Assembly (NCBI GenBank): GCA_030581615.1
Contig: JAKTTT010000017.1
Coordinates: 310,001-374,000 of the forward strand
DNA length: 64,000 nt
DNA from: Alloascoidea africana
Lineage: Eukaryota > Ascomycota > Alloascoideomycetes > Alloascoideales > Alloascoideaceae
Reading direction: 5' to 3'
The translations under genes were made by a program, and so were the position numbers. A model generated the notes under the pieces. It was given only the letters and a program-made list of their open reading frames with translations, was not told where the DNA came from and did no database searches. Positions 9,762 through 18,489 of the stretch are shown here, one piece after another; position 1 is the first letter of the stretch; every line of letters starts with the position of its first letter.

Positions 9762-11438
9762 TTAATTAACGTCTTTCGTGGCCAATGGACTCGAAAGCCT
9801 TGGAGCTGTTGTAATACCTAAACCGTCCTTTGGTGTATCGGCATTGGACTCACCGCCGCTCGAGTTCTCCTTCTCAACAGCAGCCTGCTTCTCCAACTCC
9901 CGTTGTTTTCTACCCTCTTTCTTCTTCAATCGCTGGGCCTGTCTTCTCTTCTGATAACTCTTCCGGATCTTTTCCTCCTTCATCTTCACTTCTATGGGAA
10001 CCAGGTTCAGTTTTCGGAGTCTGATAGTCTGGTTCTCAACCTTGAACGATTTCATTGCAGGCTTTGTAATCCCAGCACGCTTAAACGTAGCGGCTGATGT
10101 GGGCGTAGAAGTCCCCGATAAAGGCGTTTGGGGTCTTGTTCCGCTTTCTGAGCCGTTGGAGGAAACGAGATTGGCCTTATTTATATCTAGCTTTGCGAGT
10201 CCATTCTTCAGGTCATCGAGAATTGACTGAGAACGCCGGTGTACCCTTCCCATTCCCGGTACAATTGGTTGAGATGCCTGGAGTACGCCCGGCTTTGCGA
10301 TTTGATCTGGAAGGTCACCGGTTCGCTGAGCAGATCGTGCAACTGCAGTTTTCTGAAGACTGTTGAACTCGTCCTTCATGTTTTCTATCACCGAACGAGT
10401 TCTGGTATGTGCATGACTTCGGAAAGCCTCGCTCCCGCCGATAAGGCTCACTCGAGGGGACATTGGATTTCCCAGTCTTGGAGACATGGGGTTAAATGGT
10501 CTTGCTGCGGGACTTAAAGGAGTGCCGGGATTAAAAGGCTTCGCATTTGGAGACATGGGCCTTCGAGGGGGAAAGTCAAACGATGGTGGCTGCTGAGGTC
10601 TTGGGCTTTCAACACCATGTGACGGCGGCTGTTGATTCTGAACCTGCTGGTGCTGCTGTTGGAGTTGCTGGGCCTCTTCAGGACTATAGCTTCTGCTCTG
10701 TCTACGACTGGATGCAAGAGAAGAAGGCACGGATGCCTGTGGTTGGCTAGGGTTGGCACCACTTTCTCCTGGTGCTTTGGGAGATCTGTTCAGCTCAAAC
10801 TTCTCCAGACCCTCTTTCAGATCTCCAAGAATGGATATTGTTCTGGAATGCCTGTTGTTTGCCACAGGATTGACATTCACCAGATCGGCATTATTTTTGG
10901 CGACCAAGGAGGCCGAGACCGCATTCCCGATGCTGGTATTCGATGTCTTTGATTTACCCCTAGTGTGACCCTTCTTTCTAGTTGGTTTCAACTTGGGGAT
11001 CAGAAGGTATTCCGAGTTTTTGGATAGATCGTAGAAGACATGGTTGCAATTTTTGCACTTTAAAGGAGTAGAGACCAAGTCGCAAAAGGCCTTTATCTTC
11101 TCTGCATCGTACGCAATGTTGTTTTGTGCCTGACCCGTTAATGTGTTTGAGACCTGCGGAGGGATCTGGGAAGGGGTCACAAAGGATCCGTTAGAAGAGT
11201 TGAAGTTGAGGTTTGCCCGGGGAATCTCTGGATGGAACCCCTGGGGTCTCTCGATCTTGGTGTACTTGGTCAGGTTGTCTACCCACTGTTCCAGAAGGTT
11301 AACCTGATGGGCAATGTCCTGTTTCAGAGACTCCAGAGATTCATTCTTTGAAGCGACAGCCTTGGCGAGGATGTCGATCTGGGAGTTCCATAGTGTGATC
11401 TGGGAGAGCGGAACAGACACGGTTTCCTCCTGCGGCAT
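9762..11438 (-). CDS. Disordered protein with Cbk1-type phosphosites and docking motif
   Basis: This 558-residue protein is not recognised by fold. An N-terminal coiled-coil-like segment (about 1-60) is followed by a CKNC knuckle (128-131), long Ser/Pro/Gln-rich disorder and a basic C-terminal stretch (about 475-530). Four HxRxxS sites occur, HTRGKS (158), HSRTIS (197), HTRTRS (344) and HRRSQS (400), plus one FDFP (287-290). HxRxxS/T is the consensus of the NDR/LATS kinase Cbk1, and [YF]xFP is its docking motif. Three sites sit in a repeated module resembling SILxDLKxGLxKLxxN. This suggests a RAM-pathway target of the Fir1/Zrg8 kind; orthology is not shown. A CACGTG box lies about 115 bp upstream. 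Confidence 0.75.
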   Translation of the reverse strand: MPQEETVSVPLSQITLWNSQIDILAKAVASKNESLESLKQDIAHQVNLLEQWVDNLTKYTKIERPQGFHPEIPRANLNFNSSNGSFVTPSQIPPQVSNTLTGQAQNNIAYDAEKIKAFCDLVSTPLKCKNCNHVFYDLSKNSEYLLIPKLKPTRKKGHTRGKSKTSNTSIGNAVSASLVAKNNADLVNVNPVANNRHSRTISILGDLKEGLEKFELNRSPKAPGESGANPSQPQASVPSSLASSRRQSRSYSPEEAQQLQQQHQQVQNQQPPSHGVESPRPQQPPSFDFPPRRPMSPNAKPFNPGTPLSPAARPFNPMSPRLGNPMSPRVSLIGGSEAFRSHAHTRTRSVIENMKDEFNSLQKTAVARSAQRTGDLPDQIAKPGVLQASQPIVPGMGRVHRRSQSILDDLKNGLAKLDINKANLVSSNGSESGTRPQTPLSGTSTPTSAATFKRAGITKPAMKSFKVENQTIRLRKLNLVPIEVKMKEEKIRKSYQKRRQAQRLKKKEGRKQRELEKQAAVEKENSSGGESNADTPKDGLGITTAPRLSSPLATKDVN

Positions 11439-12656
11439 GATGAAGGAGAAAGAACACGGGAACAGGAAGAGAGATGTTGATGAATGAGGCCAGCTTGGCA
11501 GAGCGGAAGGGAGAAAGTGCTGAGGCGGCTACTAAAATTCCAGAAGGTTGCATCACGTGCAGACCGCGGGTCCCTTATGGCCCGGACAAAAAAGTTTAGT
11601 ACCTGGCCAGGGGACCAAAAAGCGAAAGAAAAGCCTGTGACACAATGGTGCTCCCGGTGAGAGAGGCCATGGCCTTGGAGGGCATAGCTCTGGATGCTTC
11701 TCGTGCCTAGTTTCTAAGCTGGAGGGCACAGCTGTGCTGGAGCTGAACTGTACAGTGAGCGTGCTCTGCAAATGGTAAAAGCCAACTTTTGTGTTCAGCT
11801 GGAACTGGCGGTTCTATATTTTTTTCCCCCGTAATTTTTTTTGTTTGTGAGCTGCTACTCTTGTCATCGAGTTTCGTGCTGTCAAGGAAAGGAGGCGGAG
11901 AAGGGACATTACGACGGAGATATTTGGGAGAAGAAACTCGAAAAGATTCAAAAGCGTGCGCTACTCCCCGCAACGAGAGAAAAAAAAAACCATCTTTCTA
12001 GTTAAGTTACATAGTGTAGTATCAGCATTTTTATATCTCAAGCGGTAGATCCCCCGGGCTGGGAGTCCCTCTTCAAGAGGGTAGTTGAAGGACCAACTCC
12101 ATCCCGAATTGAGGCACACTGGAGCCGGCATATTGTCCGCTATAACGCAGGCCTCACCACGAACGAATTTTTCCAGCTCCTTATTCCGGCGCCGTGGCTG
12201 GACGGGACGGGAACCACACCGTCTGGTGCCAAACGGTGGGGCTCTGAGGTCAGACATAGACAGCCTCAGCCCGGGCGGTCTGTCCTAGCGGTGGTGGTGA
12301 AGGAGCTGGTGGCTCGCTCGCACCAGAGCTGGCCCTGGCCAGAGATCGTAGGCCCCCGTAGATAGAGCGTCCGCTCCACGCCCGCTGCCCCAGCGATCCA
12401 GCGGCCCAGCGTCCCAGCTCAGAACAGGGCCTTGAGCCCTCGAGGGCTTGCTGGCCTTGCTGGCCTTGCTGCCCTGTGATTCGGCCAGTCGTGTGCGCGG
12501 ACAAGTGGACCCGACTCGGAACTCCTGGCGGTTGGCTTAAATTCGTTTCCTCGGCCCCACAGCTGAAAGTTGCCAACGGCCGAAAACCGCCCAGTCAGTT
12601 CTCTTCCTCCTCTCCCCTTCTCCCTCGCACTTTGCTCGTCTGCACACCTCCTAGCC
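11439..12656. promoter_or_regulatory. Divergent GC-rich intergenic region upstream of CRC1
   Basis: This 1.2-kb stretch lies between the Cbk1-substrate-like gene (minus) and CRC1 (plus). CACGTG is at 11554-11559. From about 12040 to 12560 the sequence becomes strongly GC-rich, with a CCCTCTTCAAGAGGG hairpin near 12069 and short CTTGCTGGC repeats near 12450. Open frames here are composition artefacts. Confidence 0.55.
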
Positions 12657-13619
12657 ATGTCCGACTCTCCAGAGATTGATGAGGCCATCCTGGCTCTTTC
12701 TGCCAAAAAAGAACCTGAAAATCCCGTTGTTGCCCAGCTCAAGTCGTTTGCAAGCGGCGGGTTTGGTGGTGTCTGTGCGGTTTTGACCGGGCACCCTTTC
12801 GACCTGATCAAAGTCAGAATGCAGACTGACTCTCAGGGTCTTTACAAGAGCACCCTGGACTGTGTCAAGACCACCATTGCAAAAGACGGTCTCAGAGGCC
12901 TCTACAGAGGTGTTCTACCTCCTTTGGCCGGAACAACCCCCATGTTTGCCGTGTCGTTTTGGGGCTATGATGTAGGGAAATCTATTGTCCAGGCTGTTTC
13001 CGAACCAGCTGGTCCAAACGGCTCTCTGTCCATTGCTCAAATCTCTGCCGCCGGTTTCTTCTCTGCAATCCCAACAACTGCTGTTGCAGCACCTTTGGAA
13101 AGAGTGAAAGTCATTCTTCAAACCGAAGGACAGTCAAGCGAGCCAGGCAAGCCCTCCAAATACAAGAACGGTAGCTCCATTGAGGTTATCAAGCACCTTT
13201 ACCGTGAAGGAGGCATCCGATCACTCTTTAAAGGCTCTCTGGCCACTGTAGCTCGTGATGGTCCTGGATCCGCCCTTTACTTTGCAACCTACGAGTATGT
13301 AAAGAAGCAGCTTACTCCCAAGGCATCTGGAGACGAACCCCCCAAGTTGTCTCTTCCAGCTATTTCATTTGCTGGTGGTATGGCAGGTATCAGCATGTGG
13401 ATCGTCGTCTTCCCTGTCGACACCATCAAATCCACTTTACAGAGATCCAGTGATGCCTCGGCCTCAATTGTCAGCGTTACCAAGCAAATCTATAGAACGG
13501 GAGGAATCAAGGGATTTTTGCCAGGTATTGGTCCTGCACTTGCACGATCTTTCCCTGCAAATGCTGCAACTTTTGTTGGTGTTGAGTTGGCTCATGAGTT
13601 TTTCACAAAGTTCTTTTAG
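12657..13619 (+). CDS. CRC1: Mitochondrial carnitine/acylcarnitine carrier (Crc1)
   Basis: This 320-residue SLC25 carrier exchanges acetyl- or acyl-carnitine for carnitine across the inner mitochondrial membrane. It delivers peroxisome-derived acetyl units to mitochondria. The three signatures are PFDLIKVRMQ, PLERVKVILQ and PVDTIKSTLQ; Arg/Lys around the second repeat and YKSTLDC fit the carnitine-carrier subgroup (Sc Crc1 is 327 aa). The frame extends upstream to a TTG at 12570, but the first ATG, at 12657, starts a normal N-terminus MSDSPEIDE. CTG encodes the Leu of PFDLIKV, which supports standard decoding. GC content is high at the 5' end. Confidence 0.92.
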   Translation: MSDSPEIDEAILALSAKKEPENPVVAQLKSFASGGFGGVCAVLTGHPFDLIKVRMQTDSQGLYKSTLDCVKTTIAKDGLRGLYRGVLPPLAGTTPMFAVSFWGYDVGKSIVQAVSEPAGPNGSLSIAQISAAGFFSAIPTTAVAAPLERVKVILQTEGQSSEPGKPSKYKNGSSIEVIKHLYREGGIRSLFKGSLATVARDGPGSALYFATYEYVKKQLTPKASGDEPPKLSLPAISFAGGMAGISMWIVVFPVDTIKSTLQRSSDASASIVSVTKQIYRTGGIKGFLPGIGPALARSFPANAATFVGVELAHEFFTKFF

Positions 13620-15012
13620 ACAGTCTGTACCTGAGCAGTATTTTTTATTATATATATATTTAGTTGGCAACCATCGAACCTGTAATATATATAGTTGATA
13701 GATTTGTGCTAGTTCTTTTTCTTTTCTTTTTGCCTTTTTAACTATTTTTTCAAAAACTAGAGAATAGCATGCTTCGTGGTTTACCCCACAATCCGAAAAA
13801 AAAAATTCCAATCTTGTATGTGCATTTGACAAGCTAACACTGAAATTAGTTGAAATATTCCTGGTATTCTCGGTTGGACAAAAGCTGCCCTGCTTTCCCA
13901 AACAAAGTTGATACGCGTTTCTGAGATTTCCAGGATATGAGAATGTCAGGGGAAGCCATTGGCATGAGTTGTATGGGGATACAAACAAGATGGGAAAAAA
14001 TCGGCCGTCTTTTCGGTTCTATCGCTCCATATGTTCGAGGCTAACCAAATTTTGTAAAAAAAAAAAATGTCTCAATTAAATGAAGTATAGTGAATAAGAA
14101 ACAAGCTATTGATGGAGCGCACAGGCATAATCTTGGCAATATACAAATACTTTCCCTGTCGTGAATCAAAGGCATGGTAGAATCCAAGGAGAACTCCTTT
14201 CGAGAATCATCTTTGATACTTTGAACTAGATGTATTCAACGATGAGAAAGACATCTATTGTTTTCTTGTGTTTGCTTTATAAAAAGCTGAAAAGCTACCT
14301 TTAGAGTGATTAATTCGAGGAACCTGATAAAATGTAGAAGTGTGGTTTAAAAATGTACAAAGAATGAGATTCAGTGTTTTATAGTCTCTATTTACACTCT
14401 AGACGTGATTTTCGTAGATCAGGTACAGCCAAGTATCATAGTTAGGCTTGATGGTGATGAACCTATACATCAAACAAATTCGTTAGTTAAGAATATCCTT
14501 GAAGTGCAACAAGATTAAAAAGCTTAAATTTGGTTTTATCTCTAATCAAAAAGAATCAGAATCAATCGCAATTTTCTGATACTGTTTCTACGCTTATGTC
14601 CTTGACTCTTCTCAAAATTTTGAAAAAATCTGTCTCCAGTTCTTTCTTTCAACTCAATCAAAATATCATTGATAAAACCTCCCAATGATAAATATCTTGT
14701 CCTAGATGTTCATTAATATTCTTTTTAAAATACATAAGTTTCTATTGAAAAGCACCAATCCCAAATAAGATCATTATCCTAACCCAAAGGATACAACGAC
14801 GCACACACACATTATTACCCACAAGAGCTTCCAACAACAAAATACAAAGCCACATGAAAAAATATACAATCAGAGAATTAAAAAGAGCGAAAGAGCAAAT
14901 GAACACAAAGCACAACTAGCTTCGAAATAGAAAAAAAAATGGTGATCAGAAATTTTATAAAGGAAAGAGAAAAAGAAGAAAATAAAAAATAGACAAAAAA
15001 AGATAGTTTGCA
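13620..15012. other. Long convergent intergenic region, CRC1-KNS1
   Basis: This 1.4-kb AT-rich stretch lies between two convergent stops. A 174-codon minus frame at 13464-13988 overlaps the CRC1 end and is not credited. Two protein-like minus-strand segments at about 14398-14463 and 14565-14720 are discussed as a finding. I found no tRNA-like B box. Confidence 0.5.
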
Positions 15013-16932
15013 TTACAAATTTCTGTGTTTTATACCCTCATCGTTGATCCCAACATTAAACCACTCATGTTTTATTGCTTCTCTTGCTGTAATTCGTTTC
15101 TCCGGGTCATAAACAAGCAACTTCTTCAGCAAATCCAACAGCAACGTGTAAAACTTTTTCTTTTCCGCTGACCCTCTCATCTTTGGAGAAAATATAGCAT
15201 CCAGTGTCTTCAGCGATCTCACAAACTTTAACGATTTCTTCTTGGTATCTTCCTTTGGGTATTCCAGTTCATATGTCTGCTCTTTAAAATATTGTACGCC
15301 AACAGTATTGTTTCGAAACGATTTTTCAACCAAGTTTGTATCTATTGGGGCGCCCAAAACCATCTCCATCATGGCCAAATGCTCCAAATTATCATGGGTT
15401 TGAAACAAGGCATTTCCAGTGAATAATTCAACAAAAATGCAGCCGATAGACCACATATCGCATGGGAAAGACCAACCGTTTCCAAGAATAATTTCTGGCG
15501 CTCTATAATGGCGCGTAGAAACGACTGATGAATGATACTCGTCTTCAAATATAGCAGATCCAAAATCAATGAGACTAATAGTCGTATCAGCAAGCAATCT
15601 TTTAAATTTTTCTTTGTTCTTTTTTCGTGAAGTTGTAACATGTGGGATCTTTTTAGACTCATTTGATACCAGCAGTATATTTTCAGGCTTCAAATCCGTA
15701 TGAATCAGGTTCAAATCATGCATATAGCAAACTGATCTTAATAACTGTTTAGCCATCGATTGAATGTGTGAACCTGGAAATGGAATGTAGCTGTTTGCTT
15801 TCAAAAAGTCAAAAACAGAGATCCCAAGTAGATCTGTCACAATGCAGATGTGTTTTCGGTAGTCAAAACATCTTCGCAAATGTATACAGTTATTCTTGTT
15901 TTGCGGGTCATATTTAGAAAGAGTCGACAACACTCTAAGTTCAATCTTTGAGGCGTCTCTATATTTTTGTATTGAGCGAATAATCTTGATCGCCACGTCA
16001 GTCTTGTTAACTTTGTCATATGCTGAAACAACTTTTCCAAAAGTCCCTTGTCCCAAAAGTTTTCGAATCACATATCTATCAGCAAATGGTTCACTTTCTT
16101 TAATATTGTAGTGGCCATCTTCATCGTCATACGAAGATGAAGGGATATCAAGGGAGTCAGTAATAACTGGCGTTGGAATGTCACTCATCTTGGAGGTAGA
16201 ACATTTCAAAGGCTGATAACTGACAACACCTTCAGGAAGCTGATGCTTTACCGGGATCTCAGCAGTTGTCTTTATAGATTTTCTCCTTTTTGGCGGCCGC
16301 CTAGACAAATCAGACGCTGGTTGTTTTGCATTCCGCACTCTGGTTCTTCGTTGCGGTTGTTGAATCTCCGGTTTAGATCCCAATGTGTTAGGCTCTGATG
16401 CCTTTTCATTTGTATTTTTTGTAACTTCATTAGTATTCTCGGTATCCTCATCATCATCGTCGATTACAATTATCTCTTTGGGATAGCCATTCTTGTAGAA
16501 CTCTGACCAATTCGGTCCCGAGTTCTTCTTTCTCATTGGCGAAGTGACCGACATTAGAGTAGATGACAACACGGACGACGAGGAATCCATAGATCCCGAA
16601 GCCGTGGATTTGGTTCCGTCACGGGCTCCACTCCCACTTCCAGAGCTTGTAGAGGAATTTTGGTAATGAGGATAGTTGGACAGATTCACGTCAATACCGC
16701 CGATGGATGGGTCAAAATCCAATGACCTGGGAGCGCCAATGGCAGATCTGAGAGCACTATTGGCGTTCGCAAACTGAGAAGCGGCTGCGAGAGGTGGGCA
16801 GTCCGAAAAACGCTGCGATATATGGTCTATTTGGGGTTGGCGATAAGTTCCATAGTATTCATATGGTTCATAACAGTCATTGGATTCCTTGCGGGTCATG
16901 ATGTTTTGTGCGGATTGCGATATGGTCGACAT
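15013..16932 (-). CDS. KNS1: LAMMER (CLK-type) dual-specificity kinase Kns1
   Basis: This 639-residue protein has a disordered Ser/Asn-rich N-terminal half and a C-terminal kinase domain starting at about YVIRKLLGQGTFGKVV. Motifs seen are the ATP-loop GQGTFGKV, VAIKII lysine, HTDLKPENIL catalytic loop, IDFGSA and the signature EHLAMMEMVLG that defines LAMMER kinases. In yeast Kns1 acts below TORC1 to phosphorylate the Pol III subunit Rpc53 and so represses tRNA and ribosome synthesis. The frame extends to a TTG at 16989, but the first ATG at 16932 (MSTISQSAQN) is taken as start. It is divergently transcribed from RPS21, which shares its promoter. Confidence 0.95.
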   Translation of the reverse strand: MSTISQSAQNIMTRKESNDCYEPYEYYGTYRQPQIDHISQRFSDCPPLAAASQFANANSALRSAIGAPRSLDFDPSIGGIDVNLSNYPHYQNSSTSSGSGSGARDGTKSTASGSMDSSSSVLSSTLMSVTSPMRKKNSGPNWSEFYKNGYPKEIIVIDDDDEDTENTNEVTKNTNEKASEPNTLGSKPEIQQPQRRTRVRNAKQPASDLSRRPPKRRKSIKTTAEIPVKHQLPEGVVSYQPLKCSTSKMSDIPTPVITDSLDIPSSSYDDEDGHYNIKESEPFADRYVIRKLLGQGTFGKVVSAYDKVNKTDVAIKIIRSIQKYRDASKIELRVLSTLSKYDPQNKNNCIHLRRCFDYRKHICIVTDLLGISVFDFLKANSYIPFPGSHIQSMAKQLLRSVCYMHDLNLIHTDLKPENILLVSNESKKIPHVTTSRKKNKEKFKRLLADTTISLIDFGSAIFEDEYHSSVVSTRHYRAPEIILGNGWSFPCDMWSIGCIFVELFTGNALFQTHDNLEHLAMMEMVLGAPIDTNLVEKSFRNNTVGVQYFKEQTYELEYPKEDTKKKSLKFVRSLKTLDAIFSPKMRGSAEKKKFYTLLLDLLKKLLVYDPEKRITAREAIKHEWFNVGINDEGIKHRNL

Positions 16933-17352
16933 CTTTGGCGGGTATTTTGCTTTCCAAGAGGCAACACCGGCCAAAAAATAACAAATCACAAAAGTCGAGA
17001 ACTGTGAATACTTTCAAAACAGAATCAAACAATTTTTTATCGATACCAAGCGATTAAACAAGGAGAAATAGTGGTCGTTGCTGGTGTTGTGGGCTTCGAA
17101 AACTCTGATCTTCCGGTTGTATGGGTGTTGCCACTTATCGTGCCTCATACATACGGCATAAATAAAAAAGCGACCGGGCATAGACTGTGGTCACGTGGAC
17201 ACACGTGCAGACCACCTGATTCCCACGTGGACAGCGATGCTCTGGTCGAGGCTGCCCGTTTGGGAAGTCGCCGTCACGCCCGCTGCCAAACACTCCAGCG
17301 CTACCCACGCAGATACTCCCAGTCTGTTCAAGCATAGTATTCACAAAGCAAA
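16933..17352. promoter_or_regulatory. Divergent KNS1/RPS21 promoter
   Basis: This 420-bp bidirectional promoter joins a TOR-responsive kinase gene and a ribosomal-protein gene. The RPS21 half is GC-rich and contains three CACGTG boxes in 38 bp (17192-17229). Confidence 0.7.
17192..17229. promoter_or_regulatory. Cluster of three CACGTG (bHLH/Cbf1-type) boxes
   Basis: Perfect CACGTG palindromes lie at 17192-17197, 17202-17207 and 17224-17229, about 125-160 bp upstream of the RPS21 ATG. CACGTG is the core bound by Cbf1 and related bHLH factors. In Candida albicans Cbf1 acts with Tbf1 at ribosomal-protein promoters, so a similar role here is plausible but inferred. Confidence 0.75.
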
Positions 17353-17750
17353 ATGGAGAACGAGAAAGGTGCTCTTGTATGTGTCAATGTGTTTGGTTTC
17401 GTTCAGTCTGTGGGCACTTTGTGACAACGGCGAAACGAAATCCATACGATATATCTATATTTGTTTTCAGCCAGATGAAGGACTCTTGGACTAACAATAC
17501 CCACATCTAGGTCGAGCTTTATGTTCCTCGCAAATGCTCAGCTACAAACCGTATCATTAAAGCCAAAGATCACGCCTCTGTTCAGATCAACATAGCTAAT
17601 GTCGATGCTGAGGGCCATGCTATCCCTAACGACAACACCACATATGTTCTCTCTGGTTACATTAGAAGTAGAGGCGAGGCTGATGATTCCCTCAACAGAC
17701 TGGCTCAGAATGATGGTCTATTGAAAAATGTGTGGTCTTACAGCCGATAA
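17353..17750 (+). CDS. RPS21: 40S ribosomal protein eS21, one intron
   Basis: This small-subunit protein is needed for 3' maturation of 18S rRNA. Exon 1 is 17353-17376 (eight codons, MENEKGAL) and exon 2 is 17511-17750, giving 87 aa, the same as S. cerevisiae Rps21. The 134-nt intron has donor GTATGT, branch GACTAAC and acceptor CTAG. Exon 2 begins [14 protein letters not shown] and ends [10 protein letters not shown], nearly identical to yeast. Exon 1 is so short that the gene is missed unless spliced. The intron shows no snoRNA boxes. Confidence 0.97.
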
Positions 17751-18489
17751 TTTATTCAGTTTGCTCGGAAAGTCACTCAAAAAAATTACGAGGTTGTTTA
17801 TATCAGCGTCTGAACAAATGAAAAATGCACACCTTCGATTATACTCTTGAAAATGATTGATAGTTACTTGAACTGTTTAATATTATTGCAACAGAATTTT
17901 GTGTATTCTTAATTTTCCCAAGATATTTCCGGTCTTTAAACATTCAGAATACCTTGCATCTCATAGAGCTATGACCCAACAGAAGTTGTCCTTTTAGTTC
18001 TGTGGAGCTTCCCACTTGTAGTCGTTGAATGTCCCCATGACCAACCCTATTGTCCTATTTTTACGAAATCTTAGTGCTAGTAGACATTGCTCAATCCAAT
18101 TTTAGCCGAAGACCAACGAACCAAATTGGCAGTCAGGTCTATGCCCCAAAATACACAGACAGCTCTACTCCGCTCCATCATGTTGGCCCAGTGTTTATTG
18201 ATTAATCTTAGGATTGTGCGATCTTTCAAAGCATTGCTATTCTACATGATTTTCAATCTAACCGCCGTTGTATTCTCTAGACTAGCCATATACACTGGTA
18301 GTTTTTGTATTTACCTTCAACGAATTGTGGGATTGTATTACCACAATCTTTGTTGAACAACACAAACTTTGCAAAGTCCAAGCACTCTGTTGATACACAA
18401 CAGCTTCCAAATGCGCAATCAATAACTCAATTATTGACATGAAAAGAAAAGAAAAAATGTCCCCCCATTTCTATGATTTTTCCTGCTGT
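17751..18489. other. Convergent intergenic region RPS21-AGC1
   Basis: AT-rich sequence between convergent genes. An 89-codon plus frame at 18087-18356 has no recognisable feature beyond a hydrophobic middle. I do not call it. Confidence 0.5.

Noticed and set aside
12060-12090. CCCTCTTCAAGAGGG hairpin as a terminator or RNA gene
   Set aside because: A short palindrome in a GC-rich promoter; no wider conserved RNA structure seen.
13464-13988. 174-codon minus-strand frame
   Set aside because: It overlaps the CRC1 C-terminus antisense and shows no family feature; most of it is AT-rich 3' flank.
18087-18356. 89-codon plus-strand frame between RPS21 and AGC1
   Set aside because: No recognisable feature; convergent AT-rich 3' flanks; not enough evidence for a gene.
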